The position numbers were made by a program, and so were the translations under genes. Source: Allochromatium vinosum DSM 180 (GTDB lineage: Bacteria; Pseudomonadota; Gammaproteobacteria; Chromatiales; Chromatiaceae). From it: a stretch of DNA of 64,000 nucleotides. Positions 55,581 through 64,000 of the stretch are shown here, piece after piece (positions within the stretch are counted from its first letter, which is position 1; each line of letters begins with the position of its first letter). Below the pieces are notes generated by a model. That model was not told the origin of the DNA. It did no database searches and saw nothing but the letters and a program-made list of their open reading frames with translations. The stretch is taken from assembly GCF_000025485.1 (NCBI RefSeq), contig NC_013851.1:2275501-2339500 (forward strand). The letters run 5' to 3'.

Positions 55581-56324
55581 ATGAACGATTGGGTCAAGGC
55601 ACGAGTCGTCGGCAAGCATCGCTGGACCGAGGGGCTCTACAGTCTGCAATTCGAGGCGCCCATCACGGATTTCGTGGCGGGTCAGTACATCAAGGTCGCA
55701 CTCGACATCGAGGGCGAGCGCGTGGGGCGCCCCTACTCGCTGGTCAACGCCCCAGGCGCACAACCGATCGAGATCTTTTTCAACGAGGTTCCGCAGGGGC
55801 CGCTGACACCACCGCTCTCGGCGCTGAGTCCGGGTGATACGGTCTGGTTGACCGCGACTGCCAGCGGCATCTTTACACTGGAGACGGTGCAGCCGGCACG
55901 GGATCTGTGGCTGCTGGCCACGGGGACGGGGCTTGGAGTCTATCTCTCGATCCTGCGCTCACCCGATCCCTGGCGCCTGTTCGAGCGGGTGGTCCTGGTC
56001 CATGGCGTGCGCCAGGGCGCGGATCTGGCCTACAGCGAAACGCTCGACGAGATTGCAGGCCGCTATCCGGGGCGGTTTACGCGCGTAGCCGCCGTCAGTC
56101 GCGAATCCTGGCCAACGGCGTTGTCCGGCCGCATCACGGATCTGCTGACCGGCGGCGAGCTGGAACGTCACGTCGGCCTGACCATCGACCCGGCGACCAG
56201 CCATGTGATGCTCTGCGGCAACTCGGCCATGATCAAGGATGCCAAGGTCATCCTGGAGGCACGCGGACTGGTGCGGCACCGACGACAGACGCCGGGACAT
56301 TACACCACCGAGCAGTATCACTGA
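55581..56324 (+). CDS. fpr: Ferredoxin/flavodoxin-NADP reductase
   Basis: 247 residues, the Fpr length. The FAD site is RPYSLVNAP (about 50-58); NADP-binding segments are LLATGTGLGVYLSIL, VHGVRQGADLAY, and MLCGNSAMIKDAKVILEARG. It ends TPGHYTTEQYH, the typical Fpr closing region. It moves electrons between NADPH and ferredoxin or flavodoxin, for nitrogenase, biosynthesis or oxidative stress. It is divergent from the glutathione peroxidase gene with a 165-bp gap. Confidence 0.94.
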   Translation: MNDWVKARVVGKHRWTEGLYSLQFEAPITDFVAGQYIKVALDIEGERVGRPYSLVNAPGAQPIEIFFNEVPQGPLTPPLSALSPGDTVWLTATASGIFTLETVQPARDLWLLATGTGLGVYLSILRSPDPWRLFERVVLVHGVRQGADLAYSETLDEIAGRYPGRFTRVAAVSRESWPTALSGRITDLLTGGELERHVGLTIDPATSHVMLCGNSAMIKDAKVILEARGLVRHRRQTPGHYTTEQYH

Positions 56325-56405
56325 GCCGCGAAGATCCACTCCACGCCAAGAGCGCCCTCGCCGGAGGGCTGCTCCTCCAGCGGCGCCCGAGACATGCGGC
56401 GCGCA

Positions 56406-56834
56406 CTACCTGCGGCCAAAGCGCAAACCAGCCGTGGCGATGAATATCTCACGGAGAAACAGCAGCAAGGCCAGGATGAAGGCCAGCATGGAAGCCACGA
56501 ACAGCATGGCCACGACCAACGAGGCATTGAAGGTCAAGAAGGTTCCAAGGAAGAGAAGCGCGATGACGGTGGAAACCAATAACGAGGTCAGGGTGCAGAG
56601 ACCGATGGATGCGCCGACCAGTCTGGCGCGTGTCGACAGCGCCTGCAATTCGGCCTGAGCGCTGCCCTGATCCTCTGGGATCCGCCTCTCAACGACCCTG
56701 GCGCGATCGACGATACGGCTCAGTCGGTTCGTCAGGACGCCCAGCATGGCGCCGATGCCCGTGAGCAGGAAAACGGGAGCAACCGAGAGCTGGATGACGT
56801 GTGCAATCGCTGTGATAGGAGATTCGGGCGGCAT
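56406..56834 (-). CDS. DUF2721 membrane protein
   Basis: 142 residues from ATG 56834. Three membrane segments (about 10-32, 68-92, 96-122). The family signature lies in the loop after the first: GVLTNRLSRIVDRARVVERR, with the D-R-A-R core. It ends with a basic tail. The frame runs on to 56894 but that part is not like the family. Function unknown. Confidence 0.82.
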   Translation of the reverse strand: MPPESPITAIAHVIQLSVAPVFLLTGIGAMLGVLTNRLSRIVDRARVVERRIPEDQGSAQAELQALSTRARLVGASIGLCTLTSLLVSTVIALLFLGTFLTFNASLVVAMLFVASMLAFILALLLFLREIFIATAGLRFGRR

Positions 56835-56896
56835 AGGCTTGAGAGGCTGTAAAAAGCTGAGCAGAGACACCCGCCTTGCATCAGGCCGAGGCAAGC

Positions 56897-56931
56897 AAAA
56901 AGGCCTAGAGGTAAAACCTCTAGGCCTTTTT
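56897..56931 (-). terminator. Strong intrinsic terminator after tRNA-fMet
   Basis: A perfect 16-bp stem (AAAAAGGCCTAGAGGT / ACCTCTAGGCCTTTTT) with a three-base loop; T-runs on both strands make it able to stop transcription in either direction. It lies nine bases beyond the tRNA 3' end. Confidence 0.9.
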
Positions 56932-56939
56932 GTTCGATT

Positions 56940-57016
<77 letters not shown>

Positions 57017-57028
57017 ACTGAGGTGCCT

Positions 57029-57057
57029 ATAATAGCCATCCAGATCCGATCGCGCAA
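57029..57057 (-). promoter_or_regulatory. Promoter of tRNA-fMet
   Basis: Minus strand TTGCGC (57052-57057), 17-base spacer, TATTAT (57029-57034), 12 bases before the tRNA 5' end. Confidence 0.65.
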
Positions 57058-57131
57058 CCCCTAATTTGCTCTCGATGTTACCGACACCGTGCCGATAGAA
57101 TCGGCGCGCTCACCACGAAGGATTCAATACA

Positions 57132-58621
57132 TTGATTCATAAAACGAATTCCATCCAGAACCCAGCACTCACCCCGAGCATACTTTGGTTCAGACGCGAT
57201 CTGCGCCTGGACGACAACCCGGCACTCGCCGCCGCGCTGAGTGATGGAGCGCCGATCATTCCGGTCTATATCCATGCTCCAGAAGAGGAGTCGCCCTGGG
57301 AACCGGGCGCGGCAAGCCGCTGGTGGCTGCACTGGAGCCTGACGGCGCTCGACGCATCGCTGCGCGCGCGCGGCAACCGGCTCTGGATCCTGCGCGGGCC
57401 GAGTCTGGACGCACTGCGTCGTCTCGCGCACGAAACAGGAGCGCGCACCATCCGCTGGAACCGTCTCTATGACCCGGCGACCCGTGAGCGGGACACCCGG
57501 ATCAAGCAGACACTGCGCGCCGAGGGACTACACTGCGAGAGTCACAAAGCCGCCCTGCTCTTCGAGCCTTGGGAGGTTCTCAACGGCAGCGGCCAACCCT
57601 ATCGGGTCTTCAGCGCCTTCTGGCGCGCCTGCATGCGCTCGCTGAGCGTGCCCCCCCCCGCCCCGCCCCGGAGACCGTTCCGCCGCCGCCCACCCCCATC
57701 TCGCCGAGCGCCGCGCTCGAACCCGAATCGCTGGATCTGCTGCCGCACCGCGACTGGGATGGCGGGTTGCGCGCAACCTGGACACCGGGCGAGACAGGCG
57801 CCCTGGAGCGTGCGCGCGCCTTCATCGCCGCAGGACTGAACGACTATGGCATCGCACGCGACCGCCCCGACCGACCGGGCACCTCGCGTCTGTCACCCCA
57901 TCTGCACTTCGGCGAGATCGGCCCGCGACGCCTGCTGAACTGGATCGTCGCGGCATTCGGCGACCCGGCCCAGAGCATCGCCGAATCCTATGTGCGCGAA
58001 CTCGGCTGGCGTGAGTTCGGCCATCACCTGCTGCACCATTTTCCGCATACGACCGACGAACCGCTGGATGGGCGGTTCGGCGCCTTTCCCTGGGCGACGG
58101 AGGGCGTCGAGGCGACGCTCGGAGCCTGGCAGCGCGGACGTACAGGTATCCCGCTGGTCGATGCCGGGATGCGCGAGCTGTGGCACACCGGCTGGATGCA
58201 CAATCGGGTGCGGATGGTGGTCGCTTCGCTGCTGACCAAGAATCTCTTGATACCCTGGCAAGAAGGCGCGCGCTGGTTCTGGGATACGCTGGTCGATGCC
58301 GATCTGGCCGGCAACACCCTCGGCTGGCAGTGGACAGCCGGGTGCGGGGCCGATGCCGCACCCTATTTCCGCGTCTTCAACCCAGTGCTCCAGGGGCAAC
58401 GCTTCGATCCGGACGGAGTCTATGTACGCCACTGGTGCCCGGAACTGGCGCGCCTGCCGGACAAATATCTCCAGCAGCCCTGGGCGGCGCCTCAAGCCGT
58501 CCTGGCGGCGGCGGGTGTCCGGCTCGGGCGCGACTATCCACATCCCATCGTCGATCTGGCCAGATCGCGCGTGCGCGCACTCGCCGCCTGGGAGCAGACC
58601 AATCGGGCGGCCGGCCCCTAA
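57132..58621 (+). pseudogene. phrB: Deoxyribodipyrimidine photolyase, frameshifted at a C9 tract
   Basis: The gene is open in one frame from a TTG at 57132 (AAGGA upstream) to the nine-C run at 57651-57659, and continues in another frame to 58621. The front half has LWFRRDLRLDDNPALAAAL and the alpha/beta antenna domain. The rear half has the FAD region: SRLSPHLHFGEIGPR, YVRELGWREFGHHLL, WQRGRTGIPLVDAGMREL, HTGWMHNRVRMVVASLLTKNLL, and WQWTAGCGADAAPYFRVFNP. One extra C (ten) would join the halves into a normal class I photolyase of about 496 codons. Either a real mutation, slippage-based switching, or a sequencing error. The 3' end overlaps the hynL stop by four bases. Confidence 0.88.
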
Positions 58622-60348
58622 ACGACCCTGACCTGAAACGACTCGCCCGATTCCGGATCGGCCAGATGCACCGCGCAGGCGATACAGGGATCGAACGAAT
58701 GGATGGTGCGCAGGATCTCGATCGGCTGCTTGACGTCGACGAGCTGATGGTTGTCCTGGAGCGCGGCCTCGTAGGCGCCGGCTTGACCGCGACCATCGCG
58801 CGGTCCGGCGTTCCAAGTCGAGGGCACCACGGCCTGGTAGTTGGCGATACGGCCATCTTCGATGACGATCCAATGCCCGAGCGCGCCGCGCGGAGCCTCC
58901 ATGATGCCGACGCCCTGCGCCCGGCTCGGCCAGCTCGACGGCTCCCACAGCGTCTCGTTGAAGGTTTTGGTGTCGCCGGATTTGACGTTGGCGATCAGAC
59001 CGTCGTACCAGCCCTGCATGGCGTCGACCAGGATCTTGCTCTCCAGGGCGCGCGCCGCCGTGCGTCCCAGGGTCGAATAGAGCGCATCGACCGGCAGGTC
59101 GAGCCGGGAGAGCGTGCTGTCGACCAGCTCTCGGGCCTGATCGTGACCGGTAGCATAGAGCATGAGAACACGCGCCAGCGGTCCGACCTCGACCGAGCGC
59201 CCCTTCCAGCGCGGCGCCTTGAGCCAGGAATAGCCGTCGCTGACGTCGAGTTGCTTGTAGGGCGGCGCCACACCGCCGCGCCGGTCGTATTCCAGATTGG
59301 TTTGCCCCTCGTAGGGATGCAGTCCGCGATCGTTGCCGACGCTGTATTCGTACCAGGAATGGTTGACGAACTCCTGGATCTCGCCGGTGGCCTCCAGGTC
59401 GACCTCGTGGATGGTCGAGAGATCGCGGTCGAGGATGGCACCGCGCGGAAACAGGAAGGTCGCCGGGTCCAGACTCGCGCCCGTGGGCAGGTCGCCATAG
59501 CAGAGGAAGTTGCCCAGCCCCTCGCCGCGCTCGCCCCAGTCTTTGTAGAACCCGGCGATGGCCAGCGTGTCGGGCACATAGACCTGATCGACGAAGGTGC
59601 GCATCGACTGGATCAGATTCCGGACCTCGGCCAGCCGCTTGGCGTTGAGCGCCGAGTCCGAGTCCAGATCGATCGGTGACGGGACGCCGCCGACGACGAA
59701 GTTCGGATGCGGATTCTTGCCGCCGAAGATGGCATGGAACTTGGCCGTGTCACGCTGCCAGGCGAGCGCCTCCAGATAGTGCGCGACCGCCATCAGGTTG
59801 GCCTCGGGCGGAAGCCTGTAGGCCGGATGTCCCCAATAGCCATTGGCGAAGATGCCGAGCTGGCCGGATTCGACAAAGGTCTTGATCCGTTTCTGAGTGT
59901 CGGCGAAATAGCCGGGCGAAGACTTCGGCCAGGCGCTGATGGACTGGGCCAGCTCAGAGGTCGCTCTCGGATCGGCGCTCAGGGCGCTGACCACATCGAC
60001 CCAGTCGAGCGCGTGCAGATGATAGAAATGCATCACATGATCGTGGATGTACTGCGCACCGATCATGAGGTTGCGGATGAGTTGGGCGTTGAGCGGCAAC
60101 TCGATCCTGAGGGCATCTTCGACGGCGCGCACCGAAGCGATGCCGTGCACCAGAGTGCAGACGCCGCAGATGCGCTGGACGAAGGCCCAGGCATCGCGCG
60201 GATCGCGGCCCTTGAGAATGGTCTCGATGCCGCGGACCATGGTGCCCGAGCTGTAGGCTTGGGCGATGGTGGCGCCGTCCATCTGGGCCTCGATGCGCAG
60301 ATGGCCCTCGATGCGGGTGATGGGGTCGACGACGATGCGTTCACTCAT
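58618..60348 (-). CDS. hynL: [NiFe] hydrogenase large subunit (HynL)
   Basis: 576 residues from ATG 60348. Nickel-binding motifs: L1 RICGVC (Cys61, Cys64) and L2 DPCIACAVH (Cys555, Cys558). The C-terminus has 15 residues after His561, the expected peptide removed by a maturation protease once nickel is inserted. MSERIVVDPITRIEGHLRIE is the usual N-terminus. It catalyses H2 oxidation or production together with HynS. It is the last gene of the operon, 60 bp after isp2, the typical Thiocapsa order with isp1-isp2 between the subunits. Confidence 0.97.
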   Translation of the reverse strand: MSERIVVDPITRIEGHLRIEAQMDGATIAQAYSSGTMVRGIETILKGRDPRDAWAFVQRICGVCTLVHGIASVRAVEDALRIELPLNAQLIRNLMIGAQYIHDHVMHFYHLHALDWVDVVSALSADPRATSELAQSISAWPKSSPGYFADTQKRIKTFVESGQLGIFANGYWGHPAYRLPPEANLMAVAHYLEALAWQRDTAKFHAIFGGKNPHPNFVVGGVPSPIDLDSDSALNAKRLAEVRNLIQSMRTFVDQVYVPDTLAIAGFYKDWGERGEGLGNFLCYGDLPTGASLDPATFLFPRGAILDRDLSTIHEVDLEATGEIQEFVNHSWYEYSVGNDRGLHPYEGQTNLEYDRRGGVAPPYKQLDVSDGYSWLKAPRWKGRSVEVGPLARVLMLYATGHDQARELVDSTLSRLDLPVDALYSTLGRTAARALESKILVDAMQGWYDGLIANVKSGDTKTFNETLWEPSSWPSRAQGVGIMEAPRGALGHWIVIEDGRIANYQAVVPSTWNAGPRDGRGQAGAYEAALQDNHQLVDVKQPIEILRTIHSFDPCIACAVHLADPESGESFQVRVV

Positions 60349-60408
60349 GTTGGCGGATCTCCGGCACGGGGCCGCCAACGCGGCCCGGCTCTAAAACAGG
60401 TGTTCGGT

Positions 60409-61674
60409 TCAGTCGCGCTCGACCAGATGCTCGGCGATCATCTCGGTGAGTCCGACCACCGGAATCTCCATGTTGAACGCCTCCAGCCCCTCTTCGAGCT
60501 GGGTGCGGCAAGTGGCGCACATCGTCACCATGCGCTCGGGGGCGACCTCCTCGATCTGCGCCTTCTTGCGCTTGAAGGCCGCCATCTTGAGTTCCTCGGC
60601 GCGTTCGTTGGAGCTGACACCGCCGCCGGCTCCGCAGCACCACTGATATTTGCCGTGCTCCTTGAGGTCGACGAAATTCTCGGCCACCAGCGCCATGAGG
60701 TTGCGCTGCTGCTGGATGACACCGCTCTTGCGCGCCAGATTGCAGGGATCGTGCAGCGAGAGCCGGTCGTCTTCCTTGCCTTCGGTCTTGATCCGCCCGG
60801 CGGCGCGCAGTTCGTCGAGCACCTCGATGATGTGGAAGACCCGGAACGGATAGGGCCGGCCGATCAGGTTCGGCCCCTCCCAGCGGATGGCGGTATAGGC
60901 GTGACCGCACTCAGGACTGATGACCTTGGACACCCGGAGCGTTTCGGCCGCCGCCACCACGCGCTCGACCAGCTCGGCGGCAATGTCCTTGTTGCCGATC
61001 TGGATACCGGCGTTGGTGGCCTCGAAACACTGGGTCGAGAGCGTCCAGGAGATGCCGGCATGGTCGAAGATCTTGGTGATGGCCTCCAGATATTCGGGGA
61101 AGTTGATGATCTCCATCGAGGACAGCAGCACCAGATATTCGGCGCCCTCCCGGTCGACCGGCACGGTCAGCCCGCTACTGGATTCGACATGCTGGATCTG
61201 CACCGCGAGCGTCTTCCATTGCAGCCCCATGGGGCTGCCCGTGGTGATCGCACGCACCGAGGCACTGATCAAACCCTCGGGCGCATGACCCGACTGAACC
61301 ATGCCCTCGCGGGTCTTGCGGATCATGGCATAGAGATCATTGCCGACCGGACAGACCACGGAACAGCGACCGCACAGCGAGCAGGAGTCGTAGACCAGTT
61401 CCTCCCATTCGGCCAGCATCTCATCCGTGACCTTCTTCTGGAGACCGAGCAACCCTTTGATCCGGCCCCACAGGGTGAACTCGTTCTCCCACACCCGGCG
61501 CAGGGGTTCGAGCTTCAGGATCGGCGTGTACTTGGGATCGCCGGTTTCGAGATAGAAGGGGCAGGCCTGGGCGCAGAGTCCGCAGTGCACGCAACTGGAG
61601 AAGAACGCCGCCGTCGGTGCGTCGATCTCGGCGCGCAAGGCCGCCAGGCCCCGTTCGAGTGTCAGCTCGCTCAT
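60409..61674 (-). CDS. isp2: Isp2: iron-sulfur/CCG-domain electron transfer protein of the Hyn hydrogenase
   Basis: 421 residues resembling HdrD/DsrK. Two [4Fe-4S] sites lie near the N-terminus: Cys28, 31, 34, 38 (CVHCGLCAQACP) and Cys98, 101, 104, 108 (CSLCGRCSVVCP). The rear has cysteine-rich CCG-type segments (SPECGHAY, DPCNLARK, QWCCGAGGGVSS, CATCR), which in Hdr bind a special 4Fe-4S centre. Its ATG at 61674 overlaps the isp1 stop (ATGA), so translation is coupled. It probably links hydrogenase electrons to the membrane partner Isp1 and further to sulfur or quinone pools. Confidence 0.92.
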   Translation of the reverse strand: MSELTLERGLAALRAEIDAPTAAFFSSCVHCGLCAQACPFYLETGDPKYTPILKLEPLRRVWENEFTLWGRIKGLLGLQKKVTDEMLAEWEELVYDSCSLCGRCSVVCPVGNDLYAMIRKTREGMVQSGHAPEGLISASVRAITTGSPMGLQWKTLAVQIQHVESSSGLTVPVDREGAEYLVLLSSMEIINFPEYLEAITKIFDHAGISWTLSTQCFEATNAGIQIGNKDIAAELVERVVAAAETLRVSKVISPECGHAYTAIRWEGPNLIGRPYPFRVFHIIEVLDELRAAGRIKTEGKEDDRLSLHDPCNLARKSGVIQQQRNLMALVAENFVDLKEHGKYQWCCGAGGGVSSNERAEELKMAAFKRKKAQIEEVAPERMVTMCATCRTQLEEGLEAFNMEIPVVGLTEMIAEHLVERD

Positions 61675-62333
61675 GACTGGACCCCCTTGCGGCCGAAGGC
61701 GGCGCCGTTGTACCAGCGCGCGATGAAGGCCGTGAAGATGTGGGTGAGCTTGGTGAAGGGCAGAATGATCAGCAGGATCTCGGCGCTGAGGATGTGCATG
61801 CCGAGCGCCAGCGGATAGGGCTCGACCAGACGGTGATAGGCCAGATAGCCGGTGAGCACCACCATGAACACCACCGCCCACACCAGATAATCCTCGACCG
61901 TGCTGATGTGCCGCTTCACCGGGTGGGTGAGGCGATGCACCAGGGTTGCGATCAGGGCCAGGATGGTGACGGCCGTCGCAAAATCGACCAGCGGATTGGG
62001 TAGCGCCGGCCAGGCAAAGCCGAGCACGCCCTGGATCAGCTCGACATGGGGCACGAAAAACAGGAGCGCCGTCAGAAACCCGATGTGCCAGATCCAGCCG
62101 ACCACCACGTTGAAGGGTGCGCGCTTGAAGGTGCCCGGATCGGCGACGGTGCGGGTCAGCATGGTGCGCAGCCCGGCCGGCCATTCACGCGCACGCGGCT
62201 CGGCATAATTGGGCGCGCGCCCGAGCATGAAGATCTCGACCAGACGCGCCAGCAGACCGATGGCGAAGATCGCCAGCGCGACATCGAAGACTGGACCCTT
62301 GGTCCAGAGCAGAAATTCCATCGAGCCGCTCAT
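61671..62333 (-). CDS. isp1: Isp1: NarI-like membrane cytochrome b subunit of the Hyn hydrogenase
   Basis: 220 residues with five membrane segments (about 12-32, 75-98, 110-130, 145-168, 175-200). Several histidines lie in or at the edges of them (IWHIGF, LVHRLTH, AYHRL, MHIL), suitable for two b hemes as in NarI/DsrM. It overlaps both neighbours by four bases (ATGA at each end), so hynS, isp1 and isp2 are translated as one coupled unit. It probably anchors the electron path from the periplasmic hydrogenase across the membrane. Confidence 0.92.
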   Translation of the reverse strand: MSGSMEFLLWTKGPVFDVALAIFAIGLLARLVEIFMLGRAPNYAEPRAREWPAGLRTMLTRTVADPGTFKRAPFNVVVGWIWHIGFLTALLFFVPHVELIQGVLGFAWPALPNPLVDFATAVTILALIATLVHRLTHPVKRHISTVEDYLVWAVVFMVVLTGYLAYHRLVEPYPLALGMHILSAEILLIILPFTKLTHIFTAFIARWYNGAAFGRKGVQS

Positions 62334-63433
62334 AGCTTTTGCTCCAATTCGTCGACGGTGACGGGTTGGCGTGTGGCCGCCGCGTCCCGGCCCTTCTTTC
62401 GGGACAGAGCCGCCAGTCCACCGCCGACGACAGCACCGGCCGCGCCCGCCCCCAGGAGTGTCGCGGGACCGAGCGTGAGCGGCACCGACACCGGCTCATA
62501 GAAACCGCCGGCATCCCAGAACTGCGGCTCGGAGCAGCCCAGACAGGGATGCCCCGCCTCGACCGGCCAGCTGGTGCCGTCGTTCCATTTCATGGTGGCG
62601 CAGGCGTTGTAGGTGGTCGGACCCTTGCAGCCGAGCCGATACAGACACCAGCCCTGTTTGGCCCCTTCGTCGTCGAAGCTCTCGGCGAACAGCCCCTTGT
62701 CGTAGAAGGGCCGGCGATAGCAGCGGTCGTGGATCGACTGGCCGTAGAAGGCGAGCGGCCGGCCATAGCCGTCCAGCTCGGGTAGCCGACCGAAGACCAG
62801 ATAGTGCGCGATCACGCCGGTGATGACCATGGGGATCGGCGGACAGCCGGGGACATTGATGACCGGCTTGTCGCGGACCAGATCCATGACCGACATGGCG
62901 CCGGTCGGATTGGGCCGCGCCTGGGGCAGACCGCCGAAGGCGGCGCAGGTGCCGACCGCGATCACGGCGGCGGCGTGCTCGACAGTCTCCATCAGGATCG
63001 AATAGTTGCTGTGACCGGCAACGGTCGAGAAGCCCGGATTGGCGTCCGGCCCCGGGATGGAGCCGTCGACGATCACCAGATACTGGCCCCGGTTCTCATC
63101 CATCGCCTGGAGCCGCGCGGCTTCGGCCGCCTCGCCCGAGGCCGCCTGAAGCGTGTGATGGTAGTCCAGCGAGATGAAATCGAGGATCAGGTCTTCGAGC
63201 GTCGGGGCATGGGCGCGGGTCAGGGATTCGGTACAGCCGGTGCATTCCTGGAACGACAGCCAGATGACCGAGGGACGGCGCGCCTGCTCCAGCGCGGCGG
63301 CGATGGCCGGCGCCATGCTCGGCGGCAGGGCCATCAGGGAGGCGGTCGCGGCGCAGAGCTTGAGGAATCCGCGGCGTGACAGGCCGTGATCGCGCAGGCT
63401 CTCGCCCAGTGTCTTGTCGGATCTCTTGCGCAT
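62330..63433 (-). CDS. hynS: [NiFe] hydrogenase small subunit (HynS), Tat-exported
   Basis: 367 residues. Twin-arginine signal LSRRGFLKLCAATASLMAL (Arg20-Arg21), then ECTGCTES (Cys64, Cys67) for the proximal cluster, VIAVGTCAAFGGLPQA, NVPGCPPIP, and the distal and medial cluster region (DRCYRRPFYDKG, GWCLYRLGCKGPTTYNACATMKWN, HPCLGCSEPQFWD in consecutive stretches). A C-terminal hydrophobic segment (about 322-347) should fix the enzyme to the outside of the cytoplasmic membrane. GGAGG precedes the ATG. The large subunit would be exported with it. Confidence 0.96.
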   Translation of the reverse strand: MRKRSDKTLGESLRDHGLSRRGFLKLCAATASLMALPPSMAPAIAAALEQARRPSVIWLSFQECTGCTESLTRAHAPTLEDLILDFISLDYHHTLQAASGEAAEAARLQAMDENRGQYLVIVDGSIPGPDANPGFSTVAGHSNYSILMETVEHAAAVIAVGTCAAFGGLPQARPNPTGAMSVMDLVRDKPVINVPGCPPIPMVITGVIAHYLVFGRLPELDGYGRPLAFYGQSIHDRCYRRPFYDKGLFAESFDDEGAKQGWCLYRLGCKGPTTYNACATMKWNDGTSWPVEAGHPCLGCSEPQFWDAGGFYEPVSVPLTLGPATLLGAGAAGAVVGGGLAALSRKKGRDAAATRQPVTVDELEQKL

Positions 63434-63451
63434 GGTCCCTCCTTTCGGGTG

Positions 63452-63919
63452 TCAGGACGAAGGTGGCGAAGCGTTCGGCGCGGCGGCGTCCAGTCCGGAC
63501 TCGGAGAGTCGATCCTCGAGTGCACCGAGCGACTCGGCGAGATCCTCCGGGCGCGGACGCAGGATCTCGGGGATGGCGGCGATCTCGATCTGATAGCTCA
63601 GGCGCTGATCTTCCAGGCCGCGATAATCGACCAGCCAGACGCCGGGGATGGCGGTCTCCTGGATCAGGGTCGGACCGAGCGCTTCGACACGCGCCTGGAC
63701 CTCGCCCGAACCGAGCACAGCGGTCAGGCGCTCCAGGTCGCCCGGACCGAAGGGCATGGAATGGAGATCGATGCGCGTCTCCTCGCCGCTGGCGAGCAGG
63801 CGTTCGAGTGCATGACGGATCTCGTGCAGGATGGGGAGCGCGTGCCCGTGTTCATGCCGGGATCGCGCGCAGGATGCACCCGATGAGGAATGACCGATGG
63901 TTGGATCCAAGCCTGACAT
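63452..63919 (-). CDS. HupH/HyaF-like hydrogenase expression protein
   Basis: 155 residues from ATG 63919 (GGAG five bases upstream); a GTG at 63925 would add two residues. After an N-terminal histidine-containing stretch (RHEHGHALPILHEIRHALERLL), the domain has IDLHSMPFGPGDLERLTAVLGSGEV and TAIPGVWLVDYRG, the pattern of the HupH C-terminal domain. HupH proteins help mature the small subunit or regulate hydrogenase expression. It is 18 bp upstream of hynS on the same strand, the probable first gene of the operon. Shorter than full HupH, so it may be a single-domain version. Confidence 0.82.
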   Translation of the reverse strand: MSGLDPTIGHSSSGASCARSRHEHGHALPILHEIRHALERLLASGEETRIDLHSMPFGPGDLERLTAVLGSGEVQARVEALGPTLIQETAIPGVWLVDYRGLEDQRLSYQIEIAAIPEILRPRPEDLAESLGALEDRLSESGLDAAAPNASPPSS

Positions 63920-64000
63920 ATCCACTCCAGCTCGACGTCGATGGAATGGATTCTAGGTCGATCCAAGGTTTTTTGATTTGATCTGGAGCAGGTGATTTTA

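Overview
The window reads as a chromosomal segment of a GC-rich gammaproteobacterium, most likely a purple sulfur bacterium of the Chromatiaceae (Allochromatium, Thiocapsa or Thiocystis type). The best evidence is the hydrogenase operon at the right end. It has the order small subunit - Isp1 - Isp2 - large subunit, known from Thiocapsa roseopersicina HynS-Isp1-Isp2-HynL. Gammaproteobacterial housekeeping genes agree with this: gyrA-serC, the rpsF-rpsR-DUF2232-rplI cluster, ubiG, aceK, hrpA and hrpB.

Layout. 1-5.9 kb: the 3' end of hrpA, a double-receiver diguanylate cyclase, a WbpE-like sugar aminotransferase, a two-META-domain secreted protein, and serC. 5.9-10.1 kb: gyrA carrying a 520-residue HNH intein. 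10.3-16.9 kb: an EAL protein, the mtnA/mtaD pair (methylthioadenosine salvage), an unusual HTH-[2Fe-2S]-reductase fusion, two small orphan genes, and ubiG. 17.0-20.7 kb: dnaB carrying two LAGLIDADG inteins, one splitting the P-loop. 21-23.2 kb: ribosomal protein operon with a clear sigma70 promoter and a candidate S6:S18 leader hairpin. 23.3-31.2 kb: small regulatory and membrane proteins, gcvR, PIN-PhoH, an L,D-transpeptidase, ispG, a Nudix protein, ppsR, and tRNA-Ser. 31.4-34.5 kb: two unknown or low-complexity proteins and a Wzz/BY-kinase-like pair. 34.5-47.0 kb: aceK, rlmD, a cupin, a REP-type transposase (RAYT), hrpB, a periplasmic alpha-carbonic anhydrase, a methyltransferase, malQ, an EipA/DUF1134 protein and a metallophosphoesterase.

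47.2-52.2 kb is an AT-richer accessory block. It encodes a vWA protein, a PP2C phosphatase and a YegI-like protein kinase (the YegL-YegK-YegI or 'TerY-P' triad). The kinase gene is cut in two by a complete 1419-bp IS4/IS50-type insertion sequence with a 9-bp target duplication. Removing the element and one copy of the duplication restores a 711-codon frame exactly. After about 600 bp of AT-rich noncoding DNA comes a tRNA operon (Pro-Arg-His-Lys).

53.5-64 kb: folD, a small membrane protein, a periplasmic glutathione peroxidase, ferredoxin-NADP reductase, a DUF2721 protein, initiator tRNA-fMet, a photolyase gene frameshifted at a run of nine C, and the hyn hydrogenase operon preceded by a HupH-like maturation gene.

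The most notable features are three inteins in two replication enzymes, the datable IS disruption of the kinase triad, and the poly-C frameshift in the photolyase. I see no CRISPR array and no prophage. Functions are read from motifs and family knowledge only. Coordinates of inteins, IS ends, tRNAs and chosen starts were worked out by hand from the bases.
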